Shown in pieces: positions 11,381 through 23,846 of a DNA stretch of 64,000 bases. The notes under the pieces were generated by a model. It was not told the origin of the DNA and searched no databases. It was given only the letters and a program-made list of their open reading frames with translations. A program made the translations under genes and the position numbers. The stretch's first letter is position 1. Each line of letters begins with the position of its first letter. Origin of the DNA: Mytilus trossulus (taxonomy: Eukaryota > Mollusca > Bivalvia > Mytilida > Mytilidae); assembly GCF_036588685.1 (NCBI RefSeq), contig NC_086386.1, forward strand, positions 50,205,878 to 50,269,877, given 5' to 3'.

Positions 11381-12509
11381 GCTTGGATATCTGACATTTG
11401 TCCATTTGAGTAAATCAGGAGTAACTTTATAAAGAGGTATTCGAACATATTATAGTCAGCCGATACATCAGTTTAAAACATACAATAAAAAAAATCGACT
11501 TCGCATCGAGAGCCATTTGCCTCCTTCCACTGATTTCATTGAAACACGTTGGTGTATTAAAGACCGGGACACTTTTTCAGGACGATTTGTTGAAAGGGAC
11601 CAAATAAAGTAGGATAACTCTGTGGATTAAAAACGTACTATGTACGTTCAGATCGCCATGATGCTTTCACACGGAATATCAATAGTTTACAATTCACTCC
11701 TCCGCAATAAATTAAAAAAAATTCAACAAGAACTTTATTGTTTTTCCCTCTTTCGTCGCTTCAATTTCGTAACTGCCTTTCGTTCATACAACACTGTTTG
11801 CTTCTGTTTCGTATTCAGTTACCATTTTTACAGTGTACGCGCAAAATTTTAAAATCAAATTTATTCAATTTGGTGCGAGGGAAAAAAATCGACGGCAAAG
11901 CAATCATTTGCGTTTGAAATTGATAAAGGAGGGCGACAAAGGTCGCGAGATTATTTCTTGAATCCGTCCATGCTGCACATGCAGTTTCCGCTTTTTCAAT
12001 ATAGCCAGGCAAATAAAATACGGCATCACTTTTCATCAAATGCACGTATTTTCCTCTTATGCAATTTACCCGGTATAGTTGAATTTCATATTATTTCAAA
12101 TAGAAAAAATAATTTGCCAACCAAAAACTTGTTTTCATCGTAAAGCAAATTGAATAAGCTTTCAAACTTAATTTATAGTTTTTACTTGTAACAAGCGGAT
12201 TTTTTGTCATGTTACTTAAATGGAGAGGCAAAACTTGAAATTTACGGATGACGAGATAATAATTTAAAACAAAACTTACTGATATGAAGTGTAGAAACCA
12301 AGTTGTGTGACTGAGAAATTAATTTGCTTCTTTATATCGTATACTCAAATTGATGAAATACAATGATATGAAACAAAAGAGTGGAAAACCGGTTTGCGAT
12401 CACAATTTACGCTACTCCTGAACAGTCTCAGCGTACCAAAGAAAAAGTTTAACAACAGTTTCAAGTTTTAGGATTTATTGGGAACTTCTCTTTACATTTG
12501 ATATATTAA

Positions 12510-12673
12510 CAGGGGATAGCGCGAACGCAGTCCCCCACACTAAAAAATTGCGTACCCGAGTTGCCCACATTTGGGGCAATCGCAGGCTTCAGCCTAACCG
12601 GAGTGCAATGGAAAGGCCTCGACCTGGGGAGACCGCCTTTTTGATCACGGTGCTCCCTGTACCAGGTAAGTAT
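12510..12673 (-). ncRNA. U1: U1 small nuclear RNA
   Basis: Full 164-nt copy with no difference from the reference by eye. Confidence 0.97.
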
Positions 12674-13802
12674 GCTTGGATATCTGACATTTGTCCATTT
12701 GAGTAAATCAGGAGTAACTTTATAAAGAGGTATTCGAACATATTATAGTCAGCCGATACATCAGTTTAAAACATACAATAAAAAAAATCGACTTCGCATC
12801 GAGAGCCATTTGCCTCCTTCCACTGATTTCATTGAAACACGTTGGTGTATTAAAGACCGGGACACTTTTTCAGGACGATTTGTTGAAAGGGACCAAATAA
12901 AGTAGGATAACTCTGTGGATTAAAAACGTACTATGTACGTTCAGATCGCCATGATGCTTTCACACGGAATATCAATAGTTTACAATTCACTCCTCCGCAA
13001 TAAATTAAAAAAAATTCAACAAGAACTTTATTGTTTTTCCCTCTTTCGTCGCTTCAATTTCGTAACTGCCTTTCGTTCATACAACACTGTTTGCTTCTGT
13101 TTCGTATTCAGTTACCATTTTTACAGTGTACGCGCAAAATTTTAAAATCAAATTTATTCAATTTGGTGCGAGGGAAAAAAATCGACGGCAAAGCAATCAT
13201 TTGCGTTTGAAATTGATAAAGGAGGGCGACAAAGGTCGCGAGATTATTTCTTGAATCCGTCCATGCTGCACATGCAGTTTCCGCTTTTTCAATATAGCCA
13301 GGCAAATAAAATACGGCATCACTTTTCATCAAATGCACGTATTTTCCTCTTATGCAATTTACCCGGTATAGTTGAATTTCATATTATTTCAAATAGAAAA
13401 AATAATTTGCCAACCAAAAACTTGTTTTCATCGTAAAGCAAATTGAATAAGCTTTCAAACTTAATTTATAGTTTTTACTTGTAACAAGCGGATTTTTTGT
13501 CATGTTACTTAAATGGAGAGGCAAAACTTGAAATTTACGGATGACGAGATAATAATTTAAAACAAAACTTACTGATATGAAGTGTAGAAACCAAGTTGTG
13601 TGACTGAGAAATTAATTTGCTTCTTTATATCGTATACTCAAATTGATGAAATACAATGATATGAAACAAAAGAGTGGAAAACCGGTTTGCGATCACAATT
13701 TACGCTACTCCTGAACAGTCTCAGCGTACCAAAGAAAAAGTTTAACAACAGTTTCAAGTTTTAGGATTTATTGGGAACTTCTCTTTACATTTGATATATT
13801 AA

Positions 13803-13965
13803 CAGGGGATAGCGCGAACGCAGTCCCCCACACTAAAAAATTGCGTACCCGAGTTGCCCACATTTGGGGCAATCGCAGGCTTCAGCCTAACCGGAGTGCA
13901 ATGGAAAGGCCTCGACCTGGGGAGACCGCCTTTTGATCACGGTGCTCCCTGTACCAGGTAAGTAT
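13803..13965 (-). ncRNA. U1: U1 small nuclear RNA, 163 nt with one base missing in loop I
   Basis: One A of the A run in loop I is missing (plus-strand T run at 13931-13934), so the U1-70K loop would be 9 instead of 10 nt. The copy at 17219..17381, on the other side of the gap, has the same loss. It is the last full copy before the first gap, and the following partial unit also has run-length changes, so a sequencing error is likely. Confidence 0.94.
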
Positions 13966-14911
13966 GCTTGGATATCTGACATTTGTCCATTTGAGTAAAT
14001 CAGGAGTAACTTTATAAAGAGGTATTCGAACATATTATAGTCAGCCGATACATCAGTTTAAAACATACAATAAAAAAAAATCGACTTCGCATCGAGAGCC
14101 ATTTGCCTCCTTCCACTGATTTCATTGAAACACGTTGGTGTATTAAAGACCGGGACACTTTTTCAGGACGATTTGTTGAAAGGGACCAAATAAAGTAGGA
14201 TAACTCTGTGGATTAAAAACGTACTATGTACGTTCAGATCGCCATGATGCTTTCACACGGAATATCAATAGTTTACAATTCACTCCTCCGCAATAAATTA
14301 AAAAAAAATTCAACAAGAACTTTATTGTTTTTCCCTCTTTCGTCGCTTCAATTTCGTAACTGCCTTTCGTTCATACAACACTGTTTGCTTCTGTTTCGTA
14401 TTCAGTTACCATTTTTACAGTGTACGCGCAAAATTTTAAAATCAAATTTATTCAATTTGGTGCGAGGGAAAAAAATCGACGGCAAAGCAATCATTTGCGT
14501 TTGAAATTGATAAAGGAGGGCGACAAAGGTCGCGAGATTATTTCTTGAATCCGTCCATGCTGCACATGCAGTTTCCGCTTTTTCAATATAGCCAGGCAAA
14601 TAAAATACGGCATCACTTTTCATCAAAATGCACGTATTTTCCTCTTATGCAATTTACCCGGTATAGTTGAATTTCATATTATTTCAAATAGAAAAAATAA
14701 TTTGCCAACCAAAAACTTGTTTTCATCGTAAAGCAAATTGAATAAGCTTTCAAACTTAATTTATAGTTTTTACTTGTAACAAGCGGATTTTTTGTCATGT
14801 TACTTAAATGGAGAGGCAAAACTTGAAATTTTACGGATGACGAGATAATAATTTAAAACAAAACTTACTGATATGAAGTGTAGAAACCAAGTTGTGTGAC
14901 TGAGAAAATTA
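13966..14911. other. Spacer and partial unit ending at the first gap
   Basis: Promoter side of the U1 at 13803..13965, followed by about 690 bp of the next unit, which is cut before its U1. Several homopolymers are one base longer than in the standard unit. Confidence 0.8.
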
Positions 14912-15011
14912 NNNNNNNNNNNNNNNNNNNNNNNNNNNNNNNNNNNNNNNNNNNNNNNNNNNNNNNNNNNNNNNNNNNNNNNNNNNNNNNNNNNNNNNNN
15001 NNNNNNNNNNN
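14912..15011. other. Assembly gap of exactly 100 N
   Basis: A run of exactly 100 N, the conventional placeholder for a gap of unknown size between scaffolded contigs. The repeat unit changes orientation across it. Confidence 0.98.
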
Positions 15012-15930
15012 CTTGGTTTCTACACTTCATATCAGTAAGTTTTGTTTTAAATTATTATCTCGTCATCCGTAAATTTCAAGTTTTGCCTCTCCATTTAAGT
15101 AACATGACAAAAAATCCGCTTGTTACAAGTAAAAACTATAAATTAAGTTTGAAAGCTTATTCAATTTGCTTTACGATGAAAACAAGTTTTTGGTTGGCAA
15201 ATTATTTTTTCTATTTGAAATAATATGAAATTCAACTATACCGGGTAAATTGCATAAGAGGAAAATACGTGCATTTGATGAAAAGTGATGCCGTATTTTA
15301 TTTGCCTGGCTATATTGAAAAAGCGGAAACTGCATGTGCAGCATGACGGATTCAAGAAATAATCTCGCGACCTTTGTCGCCCTCCTTTATCAATTTCAAA
15401 CGCAAATGATTGCTTTGCCGTCGATTTTTTCCCTCGCACCAAATTGAATAAATTTGATTTTAAAATTTTGCGCGTACACTGTAAAAATGGTAACTGAATA
15501 CGAAACAGAAGCAAACAGTGTTGTATGAACGAAAGGCAGTTACGAAATTGAAGCGACGAAAGAGGGAAAACAATAAAGTTCTTGTTGAATTTTTTTTAAT
15601 TTATTGCGGAGGAGTGAATTGTAAACTATTGATATTCCGTGTGAAAGCATCATGGCGATCTGAACGTACATAGTACGTTTTTAATCCACAGAGTTATCCT
15701 ACTTTATTTGGTCCCTTTCAACAAATCGTCCTGAAAAAGTGTCCCGGTCTTTAATACACCAACGTGTTTCAATGAAATCAGTGGAAGGAGGCAAATGGCT
15801 CTCGATGCGAAGTCGATTTTTTTTATTGTATGTTTTAAACTGATGTATCGGCTGACTATAATATGTTCGAATACCTCTTTATAAAGTTACTCCTGATTTA
15901 CTCAAATGGACAAATGTCAGATATCCAAGC
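15012..15930. other. Partial unit after the first gap (inverted)
   Basis: Spacer in the reverse orientation, leading to the promoter of the U1 at 15931..16091. It carries several one-base deletions relative to the standard unit, for example near 15345 and 15430. Confidence 0.8.
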
Positions 15931-16091
15931 ATACTTACCTGGTACAGGGAGCACCGTGATCAAAAAGGCGGTCTCCCCAGGTCGAGGCTTTCCATTGCAC
16001 TCCGGTTAGCTGAAGCCTGCGATTGCCCCAAATGTGGGCAACTCGGGTACGCAATTTTTAGTGTGGGGGACTGCGTTCGCGCTATCCCCTG
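15931..16091 (+). ncRNA. U1: U1 small nuclear RNA, 161 nt with three missing bases
   Basis: First full copy after the gap, now on the plus strand. It lacks one C of the stem II run after GAGG, one G before CTGAAG on the 3' side of stem II, and one T of the Sm-site run. Three losses in 164 nt, all in short runs and in a stretch full of deletions, point to sequence error; taken literally, stem II would be weakened on both sides. Confidence 0.92.
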
Positions 16092-17218
16092 TTAATATAT
16101 CAAATGTAAAGAGAAGTTCCCAATAAATCCTAAAACTTGAAACTGTTGTTAAACTTTTTCTTTGGTACGCTGAGACTGTTCAGGAGTAGCGTAAATTGTG
16201 ATCGCAAACCGGTTTTCCACTCTTTTGTTCATATCATTGTATTTCATCAATTTGAGTATACGATATAAAGAAGCAAATTAATTTCTCAGTCACACAACTT
16301 GGTTTCTACACTTCATATCAGTAAGTTTTGTTTTAAATTATTATCTCGTCATCCGTAAATTTCAAGTTTTGCCTCTCCATTTAAGTAACATGACAAAAAA
16401 TCGCTTGTTACAAGTAAAAACTATAAATTAAGTTTGAAAGCTTATTCAATTTGCTTTACGATGAAAACAAGTTTTTGGTTGGCAAATTATTTTTTCTATT
16501 TGAAATAATATGAAATTCAACTATACCGGGTAAATTGCATAAGAGGAAAATACGTGCATTTGATGAAAAGTGATGCCGTATTTTATTTGCCTGGCTATAT
16601 TGAAAAAGCGGAAACTGCATGTGCAGCATGGACGGATTCAAGAAATAATCTCGCGACCTTTGTCGCCCTCCTTTATCAATTTCAAACGCAAATGATTGCT
16701 TTGCCGTCGATTTTTTTCCCTCGCACCAAATTGAATAAATTTGATTTTAAAATTTTGCGCGTACACTGTAAAAATGGTAACTGAATACGAAACAGAAGCA
16801 AACAGTGTTGTATGAACGAAAGGCAGTTACGAAATTGAAGCGACGAAAGAGGGAAAAACAATAAAGTTCTTGTTGAATTTTTTTTAATTTATTGCGGAGG
16901 AGTGAATTGTAAACTATTGATATTCCGTGTGAAAGCATCATGGCGATCTGAACGTACATAGTACGTTTTTAATCCACAGAGTTATCCTACTTTATTTGGT
17001 CCCTTTCAACAAATCGTCCTGAAAAAGTGTCCCGGTCTTTAATACACCAACGTGTTTCAATGAAATCAGTGGAAGGAGGCAAATGGCTCTCGATGCGAAG
17101 TCGATTTTTTTTATTGTATGTTTTAAACTGATGTATCGGCTGACTATAATATGTTCGAATACCTCTTTATAAAGTTACTCCTGATTTACTCAAATGGACA
17201 AATGTCAGATATCCAAGC

Positions 17219-17381
17219 ATACTTACCTGGTACAGGGAGCACCGTGATCAAAAGGCGGTCTCCCCAGGTCGAGGCCTTTCCATTGCACTCCGGTTAGGCT
17301 GAAGCCTGCGATTGCCCCAAATGTGGGCAACTCGGGTACGCAATTTTTTAGTGTGGGGGACTGCGTTCGCGCTATCCCCTG
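17219..17381 (+). ncRNA. U1: U1 small nuclear RNA, 163 nt with one base missing in loop I
   Basis: One A is missing from the loop I A run (near 17250), the same change as in the copy at 13803..13965. The rest of the RNA is as in the reference copy. Confidence 0.94.
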
Positions 17382-18511
17382 TTAATATATCAAATGTAAA
17401 GAGAAGTTCCCAATAAATCCTAAAACTTGAAACTGTTGTTAAACTTTTTCTTTGGTACGCTGAGACTGTTCAGGAGTAGCGTAAATTGTGATCGCAAACC
17501 GGTTTTCCACTCTTTTGTTTCATATCATTGTATTTCATCAATTTGAGTATACGATATAAAGAAGCAAATTAATTTCTCAGTCACACAACTTGGTTTCTAC
17601 ACTTCATATCAGTAAGTTTTGTTTTAAATTATTATCTCGTCATCCGTAAATTTCAAGTTTTGCCTCTCCATTTAAGTAACATGACAAAAAAATCCGCTTG
17701 TTACAAGTAAAAACTATAAATTAAGTTTGAAAGCTTATTCAATTTGCTTTACGATGAAAACAAGTTTTTGGTTGGCAAATTATTTTTTCTATTTGAAATA
17801 ATATGAAATTCAACTATACCGGGTAAATTGCATAAGAGGAAAATACGTGCATTTGATGAAAAGTGATGCCGTATTTTATTTGCCTGGCTATATTGAAAAA
17901 GCGGAAACTGCATGTGCAGCATGGACGGATTCAAGAAATAATCTCGCGACCTTTGTCGCCCTCCTTTATCAATTTCAAACGCAAATGATTGCTTTGCCGT
18001 CGATTTTTTTCCCTCGCACCAAATTGAATAAATTTGATTTTAAAATTTTGCGCGTACACTGTAAAAATGGTAACTGAATACGAAACAGAAGCAAACAGTG
18101 TTGTATGAACGAAAGGCAGTTACGAAATTGAAGCGACGAAAGAGGGAAAAACAATAAAGTTCTTGTTGAATTTTTTTTAATTTATTGCGGAGGAGTGAAT
18201 TGTAAACTATTGATATTCCGTGTGAAAGCATCATGGCGATCTGAACGTACATAGTACGTTTTTAATCCACAGAGTTATCCTACTTTATTTGGTCCCTTTC
18301 AACAAATCGTCCTGAAAAAGTGTCCCGGTCTTTAATACACCAACGTGTTTCAATGAAATCAGTGGAAGGAGGCAAATGGCTCTCGATGCGAAGTCGATTT
18401 TTTTTATTGTATGTTTTAAACTGATGTATCGGCTGACTATAATATGTTCGAATACCTCTTTATAAAGTTACTCCTGATTTACTCAAATGGACAAATGTCA
18501 GATATCCAAGC

Positions 18512-18675
18512 ATACTTACCTGGTACAGGGAGCACCGTGATCAAAAAGGCGGTCTCCCCAGGTCGAGGCCTTTCCATTGCACTCCGGTTAGGCTGAAGCC
18601 TGCGATTGCCCCAAATGTGGGCAACTCGGGTACGCAATTTTTTAGTGTGGGGGACTGCGTTCGCGCTATCCCCTG
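18512..18675 (+). ncRNA. U1: U1 small nuclear RNA
   Basis: Full 164-nt copy, unchanged within the RNA. A missing T in the 3' flank (near 18740) opens a chance 103-codon frame on the other strand at 18479..18790 across the gene, which I do not regard as coding. Confidence 0.96.
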
Positions 18676-19664
18676 TTAATATATCAAATGTAAAGAGAAG
18701 TTCCCAATAAATCCTAAAACTTGAAACTGTTGTTAAACTTTTCTTTGGTACGCTGAGACTGTTCAGGAGTAGCGTAAATTGTGATCGCAAACCGGTTTTC
18801 CACTCTTTTGTTTCATATCATTGTATTTCATCAATTTGAGTATACGATATAAAGAAGCAAATTAATTTCTCAGTCACACAACTTGGTTTCTACACTTCAT
18901 ATCAGTAAGTTTTGTTTTAAATTATTATCTCGTCATCCGTAAATTTCAAGTTTTGCCTCTCCATTTAAGTAACATGACAAAAAATCCGCTTGTTACAAGT
19001 AAAAACTATAAATTAAGTTTGAAAGCTTATTCAATTTGCTTTACGATGAAAACAAGTTTTTGGTTGGCAAATTATTTTTTCTATTTGAAATAATATGAAA
19101 TTTCAACTATACCGGGTAAATTGCATAAGAGGAAAATACGTGCATTTGATGAAAAGTGATGCGTATTTTATTTGCCTGGCTATATTGAAAAAGCGGAAAC
19201 TGCATGTGCAGCATGGACGGATTCAAGAAATAATCTCGCGACTTTGTCGCCCTCCTTTATCAATTTCAAACGCAAATGATTGCTTTGCCGTCGATTTTTT
19301 TTCCCTCGCACCAAATTGAATAAATTTGATTTTAAAATTTTGCGCGTACACTGTAAAAATGGTAACTGAATACGAAACAGAAGCAAACAGTGTTGTATGA
19401 ACGAAAGGCAGTTACGAAATTGAAGCGACGAAAGAGGGAAAAACAATAAAGTTCTTGTTGAATTTTTTTTAATTTATTGCGGAGGAGTGATTGTAAACTA
19501 TTGATATTCCGTGTGAAAGCATCATGGCGATCTGAACGTACATAGTACGTTTTTAATCCACAGAGTTATCCTACTTTATTTGGTCCCTTTCAACAAATCG
19601 TCCTGAAAAAGTGTCCCGGTCTTTAATACACCAACGTGTTTCAATGAAATCAGTGGAAGGAGGC

Positions 19665-19707
19665 AAATGGCTCTCGATGCGAAGTCAAATGGCTCTCGAT
19701 GCGAGTC
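19665..19707. repeat. Local 22-bp tandem duplication in one spacer
   Basis: The stretch beginning aaatggctctcgatgcga is present twice in a row (19665..19686 and 19687..19707, the second copy one base shorter). All other units have it once. It lies 117-159 bp upstream of the U1 at 19824 and lengthens this interval to 1312 bp. Confidence 0.85.
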
Positions 19708-19823
19708 GATTTTTTTTATTGTATGTTTTAAACTGATGTATCGGCTGACTATAATATGTTCGAATACCTCTTTATAAAGTTACTCCTGATTTACTCAAAT
19801 GGACAAATGTCAGATATCCAAGC

Positions 19824-19987
19824 ATACTTACCTGGTACAGGGAGCACCGTGATCAAAAAGGCGGTCTCCCCAGGTCGAGGCCTTTCCATTGCACTCCGGT
19901 TAGGCTGAAGCCTGCGATTGCCCCAAATGTGGGCAACTCGGGTACGCAATTTTTTAGTGTGGGGGACTGCGTTCGCGCTATCCCCTG
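19824..19987 (+). ncRNA. U1: U1 small nuclear RNA
   Basis: Full 164-nt copy, unchanged within the RNA. A 22-bp local duplication lies about 120-160 bp upstream, at 19665..19707. Confidence 0.96.
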
Positions 19988-21109
19988 TTAATATATCAAA
20001 TGTAAAGAGAAGTTCCCAATAAATCCTAAAACTTGAAACTGTTGTTAAACTTTTTCTTTGGTACGCTGAGACTGTTCAGGAGTAGCGTAAATTGTGATCG
20101 CAAACCGGTTTTCCACTCTTTTGTTTCATATCATTGTATTTCATCAATTTGAGTATACGATATAAAGAAGCAAATTAATTTCTCAGTCACACAACTTGGT
20201 TTCTACACTTCATATCAGTAAGTTTTGTTTTAAATTATTATCTCGTCATCCGTAAATTTCAAGTTTTGCCTCTCCATTTAAGTAACATGACAAAAAATCC
20301 GCTTGTACAAGTAAAAACTATAAATTAAGTTTGAAAGCTTATTCAATTTGCTTTACGATGAAACAAGTTTTTGGTGGCAATTATTTTTTCTATTTGAAAT
20401 AATATGAAATTCAACTATACCGGGTAAATTGCATAAGAGGAAAATACGTGCATTTGATGAAAAGTGATGCCGTATTTTATTTGCCTGGCTATATTGAAAA
20501 AGCGGAAACTGCATGTGCAGCATGGACGGATTCAAGAAATAATCTCGCGACCTTTGTCGCCCTCCTTTATCAATTTCAAACGCAAATGATTGCTTTGCCG
20601 TCGATTTTTTTCCCTCGCACCAAATTGAATAAATTTGATTTTAAAATTTTGCGCGTACACTGTAAAAATGGTAACTGAATACGAAACAGAAGCAAACAGT
20701 GTTGTATGAACGAAAGGCAGTTACGAAATTGAAGCGACGAAAGAGGGAAAAACAATAAAGTTCTTGTTGAATTTTTTTAATTTATGCGGAGGAGTGAATT
20801 GTAAACTATTGATATTCCGTGTGAAAGCATCATGGCGATCTGAACGTACATAGTACGTTTTTAATCCACAGAGTTATCCTACTTTATTTGGTCCCTTTCA
20901 ACAAATCGTCTGAAAAAGTGTCCCGGTCTTTAATACACCAACGTGTTTCAATGAAATCAGTGGAAGGAGGCAAATGGCTCTCGATGCGAAGTCGATTTTT
21001 TTTATTGTATGTTTTAAACTGATGTATCGGCTGACTATAATATGTTCGAATACCTCTTTATAAAGTTACTCCTGATTTACTCAAATGGACAAATGTCAGA
21101 TATCCAAGC

Positions 21110-21273
21110 ATACTTACCTGGTACAGGGAGCACCGTGATCAAAAAGGCGGTCTCCCCAGGTCGAGGCCTTTCCATTGCACTCCGGTTAGGCTGAAGCCTG
21201 CGATTGCCCCAAATGTGGGCAACTCGGGTACGCAATTTTTTAGTGTGGGGGACTGCGTTCGCGCTATCCCCTG
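21110..21273 (+). ncRNA. U1: U1 small nuclear RNA
   Basis: Full 164-nt copy, unchanged within the RNA. The spacers on both sides carry several single-base deletions. Confidence 0.96.
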
Positions 21274-22395
21274 TTAATATATCAAATGTAAAGAGAAGTT
21301 CCCAATAAATCCTAAAACTTGAAACTGTTGTTAAACTTTTTCTTTGGTACGCTGAGACTGTTCAGGAGTAGCGTAAATTGTGATCGCAAACCGGTTTTCC
21401 ACTCTTTGTTTCATATCATTGTATTTCATCAATTTGAGTATACGATATAAAGAAGCAAATAATTTCTCAGTCACACAACTTGGTTTCTACACTTCATATC
21501 AGTAAGTTTTGTTTTAAATTATTATCTCGTCATCCGTAAATTTCAAGTTTGCCTCTCCATTTAAGTAACATGACAAAAAATCCGCTTGTTACAAGTAAAA
21601 ACTATAAATTAAGTTTGAAAGCTTATTCAATTTGCTTTACGATGAAAACAAGTTTTTGGTTGGCAAATTATTTTTTCTATTTGAAATAATATGAAATTCA
21701 ACTATACCGGTAAATTGCATAAGAGGAAAATACGTGCATTTGATGAAAAGTGATGCCGTATTTTATTTGCCTGGCTATATTGAAAAAGCGGAAACTGCAT
21801 GTGCAGCATGGACGGATTCAAGAAATAATCTCGCGACCTTTGTCGCCCTCCTTTATCAATTTCAAACGCAAATGATTGCTTTGCCGTCGATTTTTTCCCT
21901 CGCACCAAATTGAATAAATTTGATTTTAAAATTTTGCGCGTACACTGTAAAAATGGTAACTGAATACGAAACAGAAGCAAACAGTGTTGTATGAACGAAA
22001 GGCAGTTACGAATTGAAGCGACGAAAGAGGGAAAAACAATAAAGTTCTTGTTGAATTTTTTTAATTTATTGCGGAGGAGTGAATTGTAAACTAATTGATA
22101 TTCCGTGTGAAAGCATCATGGCGATCTGAACGTACATAGTACGTTTTAATCCACAGAGTTATCCTACTTTATTTGGTCCCTTTCAACAAATCGTCCTGAA
22201 AAAGTGTCCCGGTCTTTAATACACCAACGTGTTTCAATGAAATCAGTGGAAGGAGGCAAATGGCTCTCGATGCGAAGTCGATTTTTTTTATTGTATGTTT
22301 TAAACTGATGTATCGGCTGACTATAATATGTTCGAATACCTCTTTATAAAGTTACTCCTGATTTACTCAAATGGACAAATGTCAGATATCCAAGC

Positions 22396-22558
22396 ATACT
22401 TACTGGTACAGGGAGCACCGTGATCAAAAAGGCGGTCTCCCCAGGTCGAGGCCTTTCCATTGCACTCCGGTTAGGCTGAAGCCTGCGATTGCCCCAAATG
22501 TGGGCAACTCGGGTACGCAATTTTTTAGTGTGGGGGACTGCGTTCGCGCTATCCCCTG
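22396..22558 (+). ncRNA. U1: U1 small nuclear RNA, 163 nt with one base missing at the splice-site sequence
   Basis: The 5' end reads ATACTTACTGG: one C of the pair at nt 8-9 is missing. This shortens the segment that pairs with exon bases of the splice donor. It lies in the error-rich part of block B, so it may not be real. Confidence 0.93.
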
Positions 22559-23682
22559 TTAATATATCAAATGTAAAGAGAAGTTCCCAATAAATCCTAA
22601 AACTTGAAACTGTTGTTAAACTTTTTCTTTGGTACGCTGAGACTGTTCAGGAGTAGCGTAAATTGTGATCGCAAACGGTTTTCCACTCTTTTGTTTCATA
22701 TCATTGTATTTCATCAATTTGAGTATACGATATAAGAAGCAAATTAATTTCTCAGTCACACAACTTGGTTTCTACACTTCATATCAGTAAGTTTTGTTTT
22801 AAATTATTATCTCGTCATCCGTAAATTTCAAGTTTTGCCTCTCCATTTAAGTAACATGACAAAAAATCCGCTTGTTACAAGTAAAAACTATAAATTAAGT
22901 TTGAAAGCTTATTCAATTTGCTTTACGATGAAAACAAGTTTTTGGTTGGCAAATTATTTTTTCTATTTGAAATAATATGAAATTCAAACTATACCGGGTA
23001 AATTGCATAAGAGGAAAATACGTGCATTTGATGAAAAGTGATGCCGTATTTTATTTGCCTGGCTATATTGAAAAAGCGGAAACTGCATGTGCAGCATGGA
23101 CGGATTCAAGAAATAATCTCGCGACCTTGTCGCCCTCCTTTATCAATTTCAAACGCAAATGATTGCTTTGCCGTCGATTTTTTTCCCTCGCACCAATTGA
23201 ATAAATTTGATTTTAAAATTTTGCGCGTACACTGTAAAAATGGTAACTGAATACGAAACAGAAGCAAACAGTGTTGTATGAACGAAAGGCAGTTACGAAA
23301 TTGAAGCGACGAAAGAGGGAAAAACAATAAAGTTCTTGTTGAATTTTTTTTAATTTATTGCGGAGGAGTGAATTGTAAACTATTGATATTCCGTGTGAAA
23401 GCATCATGGCGATCTGAACGTACATAGTACGTTTTAATCCACAGAGTTATCCTACTTTATTTGGTCCTTTCAACAAATCGTCCTGAAAAAGTGTCCCGGT
23501 CTTTAATACACCAACGTGTTTCAATGAAATCAGTGGAAGGAGGCAAATGGCTCTCGATGCGAAGTCGATTTTTTTTATTGTATGTTTTAAACTGATGTAT
23601 CGGCTGACTATAATATGTTCGAATACCTCTTTATAAAGTTACTCCTGATTTACTCAAATGGACAAATGTCAGATATCCAAGC

Positions 23683-23846
23683 ATACTTACCTGGTACAGG
23701 GAGCACCGTGATCAAAAAAGGCGGTCTCCCCAGGTCGAGCCTTTCCATTGCACTCCGGTTAGGCTGAAGCCTGCGATTGCCCCAAATGTGGGCAACTCGG
23801 GTACGCAATTTTTTAGTGTGGGGGACTGCGTTCGCGCTATCCCCTG
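23683..23846 (+). ncRNA. U1: U1 small nuclear RNA, two compensating one-base changes
   Basis: Total length is still 164 nt, but loop I has one extra A (near 23718) and the GGCC of stem II has lost one G (near 23740). Paired gain and loss in runs suggests base-calling noise. Confidence 0.94.

Larger units (their letters stand above)
1..14911 (-). repeat. Tandem array block A: 1293-bp U1 snRNA units, U1 on minus strand
   Basis: Eleven full U1 genes recur here, followed by a partial unit cut by the assembly gap. The first eight U1 genes are spaced at exactly 1293 bp, and I saw no base differences among the first seven units by eye. Later units carry single-base insertions, for example a ninth A in the A run near 10190, a G near 10808 and a C in the U1 at 11216. 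The last partial unit, next to the gap, has four one-base insertions in short runs (near 14296, 14626, 14830 and 14907). Uniformity of this kind fits concerted evolution of a multicopy RNA gene, or consensus averaging by the assembler. Confidence 0.97.

Noticed and set aside
18479-18790. 103-codon ORF across a U1 gene
   Set aside because: It runs antisense through U1 and exists only because one T is missing in the flank; it is absent in other units.
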